64,000 nt of DNA from Pseudonocardia asaccharolytica DSM 44247 = NBRC 16224 (GCF_000423625.1 NZ_AUII01000001.1:1-64000), one strand, 5' to 3'. Shown: positions 44,656-54,698, numbered from the stretch's first letter. Notes: a model not told the origin generated them from the sequence alone. Program-made: numbers and translations.

Positions 44656-45492
44656 TCAGGCGGGGAGCTGGCCCCGGCCGGCAGCGTCCAGGACGGCCTG
44701 GGCGGTGCGCGGCATGTGAATCACCCCGGCGCGCTCCAGCCGGGCCAGCTCATTGCGGGCCATGGCGTAGGCGGTCAGCCGTTCGGCATCGCTGTCGGTG
44801 TCGCGCGCGGTGGTCAGCAGCTTGATCGCCCGCTCGACGCCGCTGCGTTCGCTCGGCGACAGCCCGGACAGTCGGATGCGTTCGGCAGCGTCGCGGGCGG
44901 CCAGCCACGCCCGTTCGGCCCGCTCCACGGCCGCGATGAAGGCCTCCGCATGCCGGCGCGGCGGGCGGGCGTCGGTCTCCAGGGCCTGGGCCTCGGCGAA
45001 CGCCTCGACGAACCGGCCCGTGCTGGTCACCGAGACGTCCGCGAGCGCGGGCAGCCGTAGCACCTCCATGGGGTCGCATTCGTAGGCCACATACTGCTGG
45101 CGCAGCGCGTCGAACCGGGCCCGGGCCTGCGGCCACGGCGGCTCGGCGGGACGTCGGGCCACCGGTGCGGTGCCGGGGGCACGACGGCGGACGATCAGCC
45201 CGGCCGCGGCGAACAGCACCAGGGCCGGTATCGCCATCGACAACACGATCGAAAGGACGAAGGCGAGCATCGTGAACACCGCGGAGCCTCCGATCACGAT
45301 GATGGCCGGGACCAGCAGCCACGCGACCGGGAACCGGGGCGGGCCCGGGATCGGCGTCCATGTGTCGCCCCACGCCGGATAGCGTCGACGAGCCCGCGTC
45401 GCCGCCAAACCCCGCCACCCCACGGGGCCGGCGTGGCGGTACCGCGGGCGGGCGCGGCCGGGCGATCCTGCTGGTCGGGGACGACGCCTCAT
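44656..45492 (-). CDS. Membrane protein of unknown function
   Basis: 278 residues if started at ATG 45492. An in-frame ATG at 45528 and a GTG near the GWRGLAAT segment are alternatives; start uncertain. A basic, proline-rich N-terminus is followed by two adjacent membrane helices (VAWLLVPAIIVIGGSAVFTM and FVLSIVLSMAIPALVLFAAAGLIV), then a cytoplasmic helical domain (about 165 residues; FDALRQQYVAYECDPMEVLR, LERAGVIHMPRTAQAVLDAAG). It resembles uncharacterised Pseudonocardiales proteins; no function proposed. Divergent from pyc. Confidence 0.75.
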   Translation of the reverse strand: MRRRPRPAGSPGRARPRYRHAGPVGWRGLAATRARRRYPAWGDTWTPIPGPPRFPVAWLLVPAIIVIGGSAVFTMLAFVLSIVLSMAIPALVLFAAAGLIVRRRAPGTAPVARRPAEPPWPQARARFDALRQQYVAYECDPMEVLRLPALADVSVTSTGRFVEAFAEAQALETDARPPRRHAEAFIAAVERAERAWLAARDAAERIRLSGLSPSERSGVERAIKLLTTARDTDSDAERLTAYAMARNELARLERAGVIHMPRTAQAVLDAAGRGQLPA

Positions 45493-45648
45493 CCTTCCTT
45501 GGTACCCGATCGGGGGGCCGGTTCGCATCGGCCGGAGCCGGGAATCCTGAGCTGAGCCGCCGGGCACGCACCCTTCCCGCGGTCGGCGCCCGCCGAACGC
45601 CATGCAACCATCACGCCCGCAGCCGTCCTGACAGATCCAGGGAGCCCG

Positions 45649-48600
45649 ATGTTCCGCAAGTTGTTGGTCGCCAACCGTGGCGAGATCGCGATCCGGGCGT
45701 TCCGGGCGGCGTTCGAGCTGGGAACCTCCACGGTCGCCGTCTTCCCGTACGAGGACCGGAACTCGCTGCATCGCGCGAAGGCGGACGAGTCGTACCAGAT
45801 CGGCGAGCCCGGTCACCCGGTGCGGGCGTACCTCTCGGTCGACGAGGTGATCAAGGCCGCGCGCAAGGCCGGGGCGGACGCGATCTACCCGGGCTACGGC
45901 TTCATGTCCGAGAACCCGGACCTGGCCAAGGCCTGCGAGGATGCTGGAATCACGTTCGTCGGGCCGCCGCCCTCCGTGCTGCACCTGACGGGTAACAAGG
46001 CCCGCGCGGTGGCGGCGGCGCGGGCGGCCGGGGTCGCCGTCCTGCGCTCGTCGCAGCCGTCCGCCGACGGCGACGCCCTCGTGGCGGCCGCCGAGGACGT
46101 CGGGTTCCCGCTGTTCGTGAAGGCCGTCGCGGGCGGGGGCGGGCGCGGTATGCGCCGGGTCGCCGAGCCGGGCGAACTGCGCGAGGCCATCGAGGCGGCG
46201 ATGCGGGAGGCGGAGTCGTCGTTCGGCGACCCCACGGTGTTCCTCGAGCAGGCGGTGGTGAACCCGCGCCACATCGAGGTGCAGATTCTCGCCGATGCCG
46301 AGGGCAACGTCGTGCACCTCTACGAGCGGGACTGCTCCGTGCAGCGCCGACACCAGAAGGTCATCGAGATCGCTCCGGCGCCGAACCTCGACCCGGCGTT
46401 GCGCGAGCGGATCTGCCACGACGCGGTGGCGTTCGCCCGCCACATCGGCTACGTCAACGCGGGCACCGTGGAGTTCCTGCTCGACGAGCGCGGCAACCAC
46501 GTCTTCATCGAGATGAACCCGCGGATCCAGGTCGAGCACACGGTCACCGAGCAGGTCACCGAGCGCGACCTGGTGATCGCGCAACTGCGCATCGCGTCGG
46601 GGATGACCCTGCCACAGTTGCGGCTGAACCAGGAGGACGTGCAGCTGTTCGGGTCCGCGCTGCAGTGCCGGGTGACGACCGAGGATCCGGCGAACGGGTT
46701 CCGCCCCGACACCGGGGTGATCAGCAACTATCGGTCGCCGGGCGGCCCTGGGGTGCGCCTCGACGGCGGCACCACCCACACCGGCGCCGAGGTCAGCGCC
46801 CATTTCGACTCCATGCTGGTGAAGCTGACCTGCCATGGCCACGACTTCGCCAACGCCGTGCGCAGGGCCCGCCGCGCGCTCGCGGAGTTCCGGATTCGCG
46901 GCGTGGCGACGAACCTGCCGTTCCTCTCGGCGGTGCTGGCGGATCCGGACTTCCAGATCGGGAAGGTGACGACGAGCTTCATCGACGAGCGCCCCCAGCT
47001 GCTGCGCGCCCGCCAGCCCGCGGACCGGGGCACCCGGCTGCTGACCTATCTCGCCGATGTCACGGTCAACAAGCCCAACGGGCCGCGTCCGGCGGTCGTC
47101 GAGCCGGTCGACAAGCTGCCGGTCGCCAGTCTCGGCGCCCCGCCGCCCGACGGATCCCGGCAGCTGCTGCGCGCAATGGGCCCGAAGCAGTTCGCGGCCC
47201 ACCTGCGCGCGCAGACGGCCGTCGCGGTGACCGACACGACCTTCCGCGACGCGCATCAGTCGCTGCTGGCCACCCGCGTCCGGACCCGCGACCTGCTGGC
47301 CGTCGCGCCGCACCTGGTGCGGACGGCCCCGCAGCTGCTGTCCCTGGAGTGCTGGGGCGGGGCGACCTACGACGTGGCGCTGCGGTTCTTGGCCGAGGAC
47401 CCGTGGGAGCGGCTGGCCGCGCTGTCCGCCGCGGTGCCGAACATCTGCACCCAGATGCTGCTGCGCGGACGCAACACGGTCGGGTACACGCCGTACCCGG
47501 TCGAGGTGACCGACGCGTTCGTGGCGGAGGCGGCGGCGACCGGGATGGACATCTTCCGGATCTTCGACGCGCTCAACGACGTCGAGCAGATGCGCCCGGC
47601 GATCGACGCGGTCCGGGCCACCGGGACGGCAGTCGCGGAGGTCGCGCTCTGCTACACCGGCGACCTGTCCGACCCCGGGGAGAAGCTCTACACCCTGGAC
47701 TACTACCTGCGGCTGGCCGAGCAGATCGCCGAGGCGGGCGCCCATGTGCTGGCGATCAAGGACATGGCCGGACTGCTGCGCCCACCCGCGGCCCGCGCGC
47801 TGGTGTGCGCATTGCGGGAACGGTTCGACCTGCCGGTGGCGCTGCACACCCACGACACCGCGGGCGGCCAGCTCGCCACGTTGGTCGCGGCGATCGAGGC
47901 CGGGGTCGACGCGGTCGACGCGGCCGTCGCGTCGATGGCGGGCACCACCAGCCAGCCGTCGCTGTCGGCGCTGGTCGCCGCGACCGACCACACCGAGCGG
48001 GCCACCGGTCTGGACCTGCAGGCCGTCTCCGACCTGGAGCCGTACTGGGAAGCGGTGCGCAAGGTCTACGCGCCCTTCGAGTCGGGGCTGGCCTCGCCGA
48101 CGGGGCGGGTCTATCACCACGAGATCCCCGGCGGGCAGCTGTCGAACCTGCGCCAGCAGGCGATCGCGCTCGGCCTCGGTGACCGCTTCGAGCTGATCGA
48201 GGACTGTTACGCCGCCGCCGACCGGATGCTCGGGCGACTGGTCAAGGTGACGCCGTCGTCGAAGGTGGTCGGCGACCTGGCGCTGCATCTGGTCGGCGCC
48301 GGGGTGAAGCCCGCGGACTTCGAGGCCGACCCGGGCAGCTTCGACGTGCCGGACTCGGTGATCGGCTTCCTGCGCGGGGAGCTCGGCGACCCGCCCGGCG
48401 GCTGGCCCGAACCGTTCCGCACCCGGGCGCTGGACGGCCGCCCCGCGGAGAAGCAGACGCCCGAGCTGAGCATCGAGGACCGCCGCGGCCTTCGCGACGC
48501 CCGCCGGGCCACCCTCAACCGGCTGCTGTTCCCCGGTCCCACCACCGAGTTCGAGGCGCACCGCGAGACCTACGGCGACACGTCGGTGCTGTCGAGCAAG

Positions 48601-49035
48601 GACTTCTTCTACGGGCTGGAGCCCGAGCTCGAGCACACCGCGCAGCTCGAGCCCGGGGTCACCCTGCTCATCGAACTGGAGGCGATCTCCGAGCCCGACG
48701 AGCGTGGGTTGCGGACCGTGTTGACGATGCTGAACGGTCAGCTGCGTCCGATCACCGTCCGCGACCACTCGATCGCCACCGACGTCAAGGCCGCCGAGAA
48801 GGCCGACCGCGGGAACGACCGGCACGTCGCCGCCCCGTTCGCCGGCGTGGTCACCCTCCAGGTCGGCGAGGGCGACATCGTCGCGGCCGGTCAGACCGTC
48901 GCCACGATCGAGGCCATGAAGATGGAGGCCTCGATCACCACCCAGCGGGCGGGCACCGTCGCCCGCCTGGCCATCGGTGCGGTCCAACAGGTGGAGGGCG
49001 GCGACCTCCTCGTCGAGTTGGCTGATGCCCCGTGA
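45649..49035 (+). CDS. pyc: Pyruvate carboxylase
   Basis: 1128 residues, single-chain enzyme that carboxylates pyruvate to oxaloacetate. Biotin carboxylase domain (FRKLLVANRGEIAIRAFRA, VKAVAGGGGRGMRRV, FIEMNPRIQVEHTVTEQVT), carboxyltransferase domain (TDTTFRDAHQSLLATRVRT, LECWGGATYDVALRFL, HTHDTAGGQLA), allosteric linker and C-terminal biotinyl domain with EAMKMEA near residue 1087-1093. GGGAG precedes the ATG. The stop (49033-49035) is inside palindrome copy 4. Same pyc-rsmD-coaD order as M. tuberculosis (pca, Rv2966c, coaD). Confidence 0.97.
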   Translation: MFRKLLVANRGEIAIRAFRAAFELGTSTVAVFPYEDRNSLHRAKADESYQIGEPGHPVRAYLSVDEVIKAARKAGADAIYPGYGFMSENPDLAKACEDAGITFVGPPPSVLHLTGNKARAVAAARAAGVAVLRSSQPSADGDALVAAAEDVGFPLFVKAVAGGGGRGMRRVAEPGELREAIEAAMREAESSFGDPTVFLEQAVVNPRHIEVQILADAEGNVVHLYERDCSVQRRHQKVIEIAPAPNLDPALRERICHDAVAFARHIGYVNAGTVEFLLDERGNHVFIEMNPRIQVEHTVTEQVTERDLVIAQLRIASGMTLPQLRLNQEDVQLFGSALQCRVTTEDPANGFRPDTGVISNYRSPGGPGVRLDGGTTHTGAEVSAHFDSMLVKLTCHGHDFANAVRRARRALAEFRIRGVATNLPFLSAVLADPDFQIGKVTTSFIDERPQLLRARQPADRGTRLLTYLADVTVNKPNGPRPAVVEPVDKLPVASLGAPPPDGSRQLLRAMGPKQFAAHLRAQTAVAVTDTTFRDAHQSLLATRVRTRDLLAVAPHLVRTAPQLLSLECWGGATYDVALRFLAEDPWERLAALSAAVPNICTQMLLRGRNTVGYTPYPVEVTDAFVAEAAATGMDIFRIFDALNDVEQMRPAIDAVRATGTAVAEVALCYTGDLSDPGEKLYTLDYYLRLAEQIAEAGAHVLAIKDMAGLLRPPAARALVCALRERFDLPVALHTHDTAGGQLATLVAAIEAGVDAVDAAVASMAGTTSQPSLSALVAATDHTERATGLDLQAVSDLEPYWEAVRKVYAPFESGLASPTGRVYHHEIPGGQLSNLRQQAIALGLGDRFELIEDCYAAADRMLGRLVKVTPSSKVVGDLALHLVGAGVKPADFEADPGSFDVPDSVIGFLRGELGDPPGGWPEPFRTRALDGRPAEKQTPELSIEDRRGLRDARRATLNRLLFPGPTTEFEAHRETYGDTSVLSSKDFFYGLEPELEHTAQLEPGVTLLIELEAISEPDERGLRTVLTMLNGQLRPITVRDHSIATDVKAAEKADRGNDRHVAAPFAGVVTLQVGEGDIVAAGQTVATIEAMKMEASITTQRAGTVARLAIGAVQQVEGGDLLVELADAP

Positions 49036-49071
49036 GTGCGTAACAGTGTTCTAACACTGTTACGCACACAC
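49032..49071. repeat. Dispersed palindrome family, copy 4 (40 bp, one mismatch)
   Basis: Arms 49032-49050 and 49053-49071 around CT. The left arm equals the core GTGAGTGCGTAACAGTGTT; the right arm has A instead of T at 49068 (GCACACAC), and no extension beyond the core pairs. It contains the pyc stop and lies 17 nt upstream of rsmD, codirectional. Confidence 0.93.
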
Positions 49072-49088
49072 AGGCGCCGGAGGCGCAC

Positions 49089-49649
49089 ATGAGGATCATC
49101 GCGGGGCGGGCCGGCGGCAGGCGGCTGGAGGTGCCGGCCCGGGGCACCCGTCCGACGCCGGACCGGGTGCGCGAGGCGCTGTTCAGCGCGCTGGAGGCCG
49201 GCCCGGGGCTGGCGGGCGCCGCCGTGCTCGACCTGTGCGCGGGTTCGGGCGCGCTCGGGCTCGAGGCGCTGTCGCGGGGTGCGGCGCATGCGCTGTTCGT
49301 GGAGTCCGACCGGCGCGCGGCGGGTGTACTCCGGCGCAATATCGCCGCCCTCGGGCTGGGCGGAGCGGTGCGCGCCGCGCCGGTGGCCACGGTGCTCGCC
49401 GGGCCCGCCGATCGCAGCTACGACATCGTGCTGGCCGACCCGCCCTACGCCGTCGGCGACGACGAGGTGGCCCGCTGGCTGGCCGCCGCCGAGCGGGGCG
49501 GCTGGTACGCCCCCGAGGCGACTGTCGTCGTCGAGCGCGATATGCGCTCGGGCCCGTTCCCGTGGCCCGAACCGCTGCATGGGGGGCGTGAGCGACGTTA
49601 CGGAGACACCACGCTGCACGTCGGGCTCCGGTACGGTCCCGGCGTGTGA
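49089..49649 (+). CDS. rsmD: 16S rRNA (guanine(966)-N(2))-methyltransferase RsmD
   Basis: 186 residues, Rossmann methyltransferase: [53 protein letters not shown] (SAM binding) and the N6/N2-type catalytic motif DPPY near 117-120. Methylates G966 (E. coli numbering) of 16S rRNA. Next to coaD, as in most bacteria. Confidence 0.95.
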   Translation: MRIIAGRAGGRRLEVPARGTRPTPDRVREALFSALEAGPGLAGAAVLDLCAGSGALGLEALSRGAAHALFVESDRRAAGVLRRNIAALGLGGAVRAAPVATVLAGPADRSYDIVLADPPYAVGDDEVARWLAAAERGGWYAPEATVVVERDMRSGPFPWPEPLHGGRERRYGDTTLHVGLRYGPGV

Positions 49650-49674
49650 GGCCACGTGTGAAGGCGGTGCGGCG

Positions 49675-50157
49675 GTGAGACGCGCGGTCTGCCCCGGTTC
49701 ATTCGATCCGGTGACCCTCGGTCACCTCGACATCATTCTTCGTGCGGCCGACCTCTTCGACGAGGTCATCGTGGCGGTTTTGATCAACAAGAACAAGAAG
49801 AGCCTGTTCACCGTGGAGGAGCGCATGGCGATGCTGCGCGAGACCACCACGGACATGCCGAACGTGTCCGTGGACTCGTTCCACGGGCTGCTGGTCGACT
49901 ACTGCACGGCCCACGACGTGCGCGCCATCGTCAAGGGGCTGCGCGCGATCACCGACTTCGACTACGAGCTGCAGATGGCGCAGATGAACCAGCGGCTCTC
50001 CGGTATCGACACGCTGTTCGTCTCGACGAATCCGGAGTACAGCTTCCTGTCCAGCTCGCTGGTCAAGGAGGTCGCCACCTACGGGGGTGACGTGGCCCAT
50101 CTGCTGCCCGAGAGCGTCCACCGCCAACTGCTGGACCGGATCGCCGAGCACTCGTAG
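49675..50157 (+). CDS. coaD: Phosphopantetheine adenylyltransferase
   Basis: 160 residues, coenzyme A biosynthesis (4'-phosphopantetheine to dephospho-CoA). The nucleotidyltransferase motif [13 protein letters not shown] at the N-terminus and the C-terminal [18 protein letters not shown] loop are typical. GTG start at 49675, 25 nt after rsmD. Confidence 0.97.
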   Translation: MRRAVCPGSFDPVTLGHLDIILRAADLFDEVIVAVLINKNKKSLFTVEERMAMLRETTTDMPNVSVDSFHGLLVDYCTAHDVRAIVKGLRAITDFDYELQMAQMNQRLSGIDTLFVSTNPEYSFLSSSLVKEVATYGGDVAHLLPESVHRQLLDRIAEHS

Positions 50158-50171
50158 CCCGGGTCTCCACA

Positions 50172-50188
50172 GGTGATCATGAATCACC
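50172..50188. repeat. Small hairpin after coaD
   Basis: GGTGAT and ATCACC arms around a 5-nt loop, 14 nt after the coaD stop; no T-tract. A TTGACA follows (about 50200), possibly the -35 of the next gene. Confidence 0.4.
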
Positions 50189-50260
50189 CGGTGGGAACTT
50201 GACACGCGGGCGACGCGGCAATTCGGTGGTTCCGCGCCTCCTGGTGCGAGGATGCGTCCC

Positions 50261-51004
50261 GTGTACCGGGTCTTCGAGTCGCTGGACGCGCTGGTGACGG
50301 TCGTCGAGGAGGCGCGAAGCGTCCCGATGACCGCCAACTGTGTCGTCCCCCGCGGTGACGTCCTCGACCTGCTCGACGACGTCCGGGAGGCGATCCCGGG
50401 CGAACTCGACGACGCCCAGGACGTCCTGGACCGGCGGGACGAGATCATCTCCGCTGCCGAGCAGGAAGCCGAGGAAGCTCGCTCGACAGCCACCGAGGAG
50501 GCCGAGCGGCTGCTCACGCAGGCCCGGACCGAGGCCGAGCAGATGGTGGCCGACGCCCGGGCCGAGGCCGAGCGGACCGTCTCCGATGCCCGGCGCGAGG
50601 CCGAGCGCACCCTGGCCGAGGCCCGCAGGCAGAGCACCGACCTGACCGAGCGGGCCCGCGCCGAGGCCGACCGGCTCTCCGAGGCCGGGCGCGCGGCCCA
50701 TGACCGCTATATCGCCGACGGGCAGGCCGAGCAGGCCCGGCTCGTCGCGCAGGCCGAGGTGGTCCATGCCGCGCACGCCGAGGCGACTCGGCTCGTCGAC
50801 GACGCCACCGCCGAGTCCGATCGGCTGCGTTCCGAATGCGACGGCTATGTCGACGCCAGGCTCGCCGAATTCGAGGACACGTTGTCCAAGGCGCTGCGCA
50901 CGGTCAGCCGGGGCCGCAGCCAGCTCTGGCGGGGTGCGCAGGGCGGCGCGCCCGCGCCGGTGCTGCACGGGCGTTCGGGCACCGGGATGGATCTCATCGA
51001 CTGA
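50261..51004 (+). CDS. DivIVA/Wag31-like coiled-coil protein (Rv2927c homologue)
   Basis: 247 residues from GTG 50261 (YRVFESLDALVTVVEEARSVPM). The N-terminus matches Rv2927c-type proteins, with VPRGDVLDLLDDVREAIPGELDDAQDVLD. Then follows a long uninterrupted coiled coil (about 60-215) rich in EAE/ARAEAER heptads, and a short basic tail. Mycobacterial homologues are linked to cell division and septal/polar growth. An in-frame GTG or ATG slightly upstream (50252) is less consistent with the family. The next gene encodes a ParA-type ATPase, which makes a polar or division role for the pair attractive. Confidence 0.87.
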   Translation: MYRVFESLDALVTVVEEARSVPMTANCVVPRGDVLDLLDDVREAIPGELDDAQDVLDRRDEIISAAEQEAEEARSTATEEAERLLTQARTEAEQMVADARAEAERTVSDARREAERTLAEARRQSTDLTERARAEADRLSEAGRAAHDRYIADGQAEQARLVAQAEVVHAAHAEATRLVDDATAESDRLRSECDGYVDARLAEFEDTLSKALRTVSRGRSQLWRGAQGGAPAPVLHGRSGTGMDLID

Positions 51005-51067
51005 CCGGACGCGCCGCGACGTCCACGACGCGCGGGCCGAGTCCCTGACGCTGCGTGTTCATCACGC

Positions 51068-51073
51068 TACTGT
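51068..51073 (+). promoter_or_regulatory. -10 element TACTGT for the ParA-like gene (likely leaderless)
   Basis: TACTGT is 6 nt before the GTG at 51080 with no ribosome site between. Confidence 0.5.
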
Positions 51074-51079
51074 ACGCAT

Positions 51080-52123
51080 GTGCCGCGCAGCATCGAGCCC
51101 GATCCGACGACCTGGTGGGAGCGCTACGGTCATCGGCTGTCTCGCAACGGCGTCTCGGAGGATCCGGTGGGGGAGCAGACGATTCGGCCGATCCATCCGG
51201 TGACCGCCGCGGAGCTGACCGAGGACACGATCGTCCGCAACCGCACCGACCGGCCCGAGGAGGGCTGGCGGCGGCTGGTCTTCGCGGGCAGCCGCGGGCT
51301 GGTCAACCCGGGGCCGAGCGAGGCGGAGCAGCACCGCCGCGCCCGGCTGCGCCGGATCCACGCGACGCTCACCGGGGCGCACCGGGTGGCCGTCACGTCG
51401 ATCAAGGGCGGGGTTGGTAAGACCACGGTAGCCACCTGCCTGGGTCTCGCGCTGGCCGAGAATCGAGGCGACCGCGCGGTCGTGCTGGATGCCAACCCGG
51501 ATGCCGGGACGCTGGCCGACCGGTTGACCGGCGAATCCTCGGTAACGGTTCGCGAGCTGCTGCGCGACTACGACCGGATCGGCTCGTGGGCCGACGTCTC
51601 CCGGTACACCAGCCTGGCCGGGCGGCTGCAGGTGCTCGCCTCCGCCCAGGACCCCGCATCGAGCGACGCGTTCAGTCGCGAGGAGTACGCGCAGGTCTGC
51701 GCGCTGCTCGCGCGCTTCTTCAACATCATCATCACCGACTCCGGAACCGGGCTGGTGCATTCGGCGATGGAGGGGACGCTCGGGCTGGCCGACGACCTGA
51801 TCGTCGTCGGGGCGCCGACCGTCGACGGGTCGAGCCGGGCATCCAAGACACTGGACTGGCTCGTCGCGCACGGCTACGCCGAGCTGGCGGCCAACGCCGT
51901 CGTCGTGCTGTCGTGCGACCGAGGCAGCGCCGAGATCGACCGAGGCCGGGTTCGGGACCATTTCGCCGCCCGTTCCCGGGCGGTCGTCGAGGTGCCCCGC
52001 GACCCGCACCTGGCCACCGGCGGCCGCGTCGAGCTCGCCCGGCTGCGGCGCCCGACCCGTGACGCGTTCCTCGAGCTCGCGGCGCTCATCGCCGACCGGT
52101 TCACCGCCGACCCGCAGAGCTGA
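51080..52123 (+). CDS. MinD/ParA-family ATPase
   Basis: 347 residues. An N-terminal region of about 100 residues, polar and without recognised domain, precedes a deviant Walker A ATPase (VTSIKGGVGKTTVATCLGLA, near 106-125) with switch motif VVLDANPDAGTLADRL and IIITDSGTGLVHSAMEG. This is the MinD-like subgroup seen in actinobacterial secretion, septation or chromosome segregation loci rather than the oriC-linked ParA. No ParB partner is next to it. It sits between the coiled-coil protein and DUF177, which are adjacent in mycobacteria, so it appears as an insertion in a conserved block. Confidence 0.88.
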   Translation: MPRSIEPDPTTWWERYGHRLSRNGVSEDPVGEQTIRPIHPVTAAELTEDTIVRNRTDRPEEGWRRLVFAGSRGLVNPGPSEAEQHRRARLRRIHATLTGAHRVAVTSIKGGVGKTTVATCLGLALAENRGDRAVVLDANPDAGTLADRLTGESSVTVRELLRDYDRIGSWADVSRYTSLAGRLQVLASAQDPASSDAFSREEYAQVCALLARFFNIIITDSGTGLVHSAMEGTLGLADDLIVVGAPTVDGSSRASKTLDWLVAHGYAELAANAVVVLSCDRGSAEIDRGRVRDHFAARSRAVVEVPRDPHLATGGRVELARLRRPTRDAFLELAALIADRFTADPQS

Positions 52124-52132
52124 GCCGCGGAC

Positions 52133-52138
52133 TATCCT
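52133..52138 (+). promoter_or_regulatory. -10 element TATCCT upstream of DUF177
   Basis: TATCCT ends 10 nt before the ATG at 52149; no ribosome site is visible, so the transcript would have at most a few untranslated bases. Confidence 0.45.
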
Positions 52139-52148
52139 GGCGACGGTC

Positions 52149-52727
52149 ATGACTACCCACCGCACCCCCACGCATCGCCCGGAAGCGGCGAGCCCGTGGG
52201 TCTTCAGTACTCGGGAGCTGGGCCGCAGGCCCGGGGCCATGCGCACCGTCTCCCGCAGCATCGCCGCGCCCGACGCGCCGAAGGCGATCGGGCTCGAGGG
52301 CGTCATCGTCGTCCCGGCCGGGTCGCCGGTGCTGCTCGAGCTGCGGCTCGAAGCCGTCACCGAGGGCGTCTACGTCTCGGGAACGGCCTCGGCGGAGCTC
52401 GCCGGCGAATGCTCCCGCTGCCTCGAACCGCTGACCGACACCATCGAGGTCGACGTCGCCGAGCTGTACGCCTACCCGGACAGCGCGACCGACGAGACCA
52501 CCGACTCGGACGAGGTGCCGCGGCTGGTGGACGAGCGCGTCGACCTCGAGCAGGTCGTCCGGGACGCGATCATCCTGGAGCTCCCGCTCGCCCCGCTCTG
52601 CGAGCCGGACTGCCTCGGGCTGTGTTCCGAATGCGGCGGGCGGCGGGCCGATCTCGGCCCCGACCACGGGCATGAGAGACTGGATCCTCGGTGGGCCGCT
52701 CTGCGCGAGCACCTGCCGTCGGAATGA
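52149..52727 (+). CDS. YceD/DUF177 family protein
   Basis: 192 residues. The conserved Cys motifs are CSRCLEP in the middle and CEPDCLGLCSECG near the C-terminus. DUF177 proteins are almost always next to rpmF and have been linked to 23S rRNA accumulation and metabolism. Here rpmF follows after 47 nt. Equivalent to Rv2926c. Confidence 0.92.
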   Translation: MTTHRTPTHRPEAASPWVFSTRELGRRPGAMRTVSRSIAAPDAPKAIGLEGVIVVPAGSPVLLELRLEAVTEGVYVSGTASAELAGECSRCLEPLTDTIEVDVAELYAYPDSATDETTDSDEVPRLVDERVDLEQVVRDAIILELPLAPLCEPDCLGLCSECGGRRADLGPDHGHERLDPRWAALREHLPSE

Positions 52728-52774
52728 CACAGTCATTCGACTGATATCCCCGAGCACCATCTAGGAGTTTCGCC

Positions 52775-52957
52775 GTGGCCGTACCCAAGCGCCGGATGTC
52801 GCGGTCCAACACGCGCTCGCGCCGGGCGCAATGGAAGGCGGCTGCGCCGACTCTCGCCGCCTGCTCGAACCGCGCCTGCCGGGCCCCGAAGCCCCCGCAC
52901 GTGGCCTGCCCGACATGTGGAACCTACGACGGCCGTCAGGTCGTCCGCCCGGCCTGA
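52775..52957 (+). CDS. rpmF: 50S ribosomal protein L32
   Basis: 60 residues ([24 protein letters not shown] N-terminus) with four Cys (CSNRAC, CPTC) forming the zinc finger of the C+ form. GTG start with AGGAG upstream. Same order as in other bacteria: DUF177, rpmF, rnc. Confidence 0.95.
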   Translation: MAVPKRRMSRSNTRSRRAQWKAAAPTLAACSNRACRAPKPPHVACPTCGTYDGRQVVRPA

Positions 52958-52982
52958 TCGCGTCCGCGTGGCGGAGCGAGGC

Positions 52983-53717
52983 GTGCAGGGCCCCGTGGAG
53001 GACCGCGGGCCCCTACTGAGCGCGCTCGGCGCCGAGATCGACGACGACCTGCTCACGCTCGCACTCACCCACCGCTCGTACGCCTACGAGCGCGGTGGGC
53101 TGCCGACCAACGAGCGCCTGGAGTTCCTGGGCGACGCGGTGCTCGGCGTCATCGTCACCGAACGGCTGTACCGGGACCATCCCGAGCTGCCCGAGGGGCA
53201 GCTCGCCAAGCTGCGTGCCAGCGTGGTCAACATGCACGCCCTGGCCGGGGTGGCCACCGAGCTGAGCCCGGCCGGGTTGGGCGCCTATCTCTATCTCGGT
53301 CGGGGAGAGGAGCTCACCGGTGGGCGGGCGAAGGCGAGCATCCTCGCCGATGCCACCGAGGCGCTGATCGGAGCGGTGTACCTGCAGCATGGCCTGGAGG
53401 CTGCGCGTGGGCTCGTGCACCGGCTGTTCGGTGGGCTGCTGCGCAGCGCTCCGCTGCTGGGCGCCGGCCTCGACTGGAAGACCAGCCTGCAGGAGCTTAC
53501 CGCCGCCTCCGACCTCGGCGTGCCCGAGTACCGGATCGCCGAGGAGGGGCCCGACCATCTCAAGGTGTTCACGGCCACCGCCGTCGTCGGCGGTCGTGAG
53601 CTGGGGTCGGGCGACGGGCGCACCAAGAAGGAGGCGGAGCAGAAGGCCGCCGAACTGGCCTGGCGAACGCTGACCGCCGAGGCCGACGGCCCCGTCGGGC
53701 AGGCCGGCCCCGGCTGA
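52983..53717 (+). CDS. rnc: Ribonuclease III
   Basis: 244 residues. The RNase III signature [16 protein letters not shown] carries the catalytic Glu/Asp, and [16 protein letters not shown] supplies the second Glu; a double-stranded RNA-binding domain with [18 protein letters not shown] ends the protein. Several GTG codons could start it (52968, 52983, 52995); 52983 has GGAG at good distance. Processes rRNA and dsRNA. Followed by mutM. Confidence 0.95.
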   Translation: MQGPVEDRGPLLSALGAEIDDDLLTLALTHRSYAYERGGLPTNERLEFLGDAVLGVIVTERLYRDHPELPEGQLAKLRASVVNMHALAGVATELSPAGLGAYLYLGRGEELTGGRAKASILADATEALIGAVYLQHGLEAARGLVHRLFGGLLRSAPLLGAGLDWKTSLQELTAASDLGVPEYRIAEEGPDHLKVFTATAVVGGRELGSGDGRTKKEAEQKAAELAWRTLTAEADGPVGQAGPG

Positions 53718-53730
53718 GTCGCCATCCACC

Positions 53731-54603
53731 GTGCCCGAACTTCCCGAGGTCGAGGTCGTCCGCCGCGGACTCGCCGACCATGTGCTCGACCGGCGGATCG
53801 CCGCCGTCACGGTATGGCATCCGCGCGCCGTGCGCCGGCACGTCGCCGGTGCGGCCGATTTCGCCGGCCGGCTGGCCGGGCGCACCGTCACCGCCGCCCG
53901 CCGCCGCGGAAAGTACCTCTGGCTCGAGTTGGACGCGGGAGACGACGCCATCCTCGCCCATCTGGGGATGAGCGGGCAGCTGCTGGTCGCCGACGTCGGC
54001 CGGGCGGGCGAGAAACACCTGCGCGTGCGCATCGGGTTCGACGACGACGGGCCCGAGCTGCGGTTCGTCGACCAGCGCACGTTCGGCGGGCTCTCGGTGC
54101 ATCCGCTGGCCCCCGCCGCGGGCGGCGGGCTGCTGCCCGAGCCGGTGGCGCATATCGCCCGCGATCCGATGGACCCCCTGTTCTGCCTCGACGAGGCCGT
54201 AGCGGCGATCCGGCGCAGGCGCACCGGGCTCAAACGCGCCCTGCTCGACCAGACCGTGGTCTCCGGGATCGGGAACATCTACGCCGACGAGGCGCTGTGG
54301 CGGGCGCGGCTGCACTGGGCACGGCCGACCGAGACGCTGACCCGCGCCCAGGGCCGCACGGTGCTGTCGGCGGCCGCCGAGGTGATGGCCGAGGCCCTCG
54401 ACCAGGGCGGTACCTCGTTCGATGCGCTGTATGTCAACGTGAACGGGGCCTCGGGCTACTTCGACCGCTCGCTCAACGTCTACGGTCAGGCCGGCCGGGC
54501 CTGCCGGCGCTGCGGCACCCCGATCCGCCGCGAGCCGTTCATGAACCGGTCGTCGTTCAGCTGCCCGCGCTGCCAGCCCCGCCCGCGCCGGGCCCACGGA
54601 TAG
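53731..54603 (+). CDS. mutM: Formamidopyrimidine-DNA glycosylase
   Basis: 290 residues; excises oxidised purines such as 8-oxoG. N-terminal PELPEVE (catalytic Pro/Glu), Lys in [10 protein letters not shown], and a C-terminal zinc finger CRRCGTP ... CPRC. The region [13 protein letters not shown] is the H2TH motif. Adjacent to rnc, as in mycobacteria. Confidence 0.96.
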   Translation: MPELPEVEVVRRGLADHVLDRRIAAVTVWHPRAVRRHVAGAADFAGRLAGRTVTAARRRGKYLWLELDAGDDAILAHLGMSGQLLVADVGRAGEKHLRVRIGFDDDGPELRFVDQRTFGGLSVHPLAPAAGGGLLPEPVAHIARDPMDPLFCLDEAVAAIRRRRTGLKRALLDQTVVSGIGNIYADEALWRARLHWARPTETLTRAQGRTVLSAAAEVMAEALDQGGTSFDALYVNVNGASGYFDRSLNVYGQAGRACRRCGTPIRREPFMNRSSFSCPRCQPRPRRAHG

Positions 54604-54698
54604 TCCGCAGTGGAACGACCACCGGGGAGGCGACGCGCCGCAGGGCGTTGTCGATGGTCGGCGCCGCACAGGCGCTGCCAGCCCAGCAGGTTCCGCCG

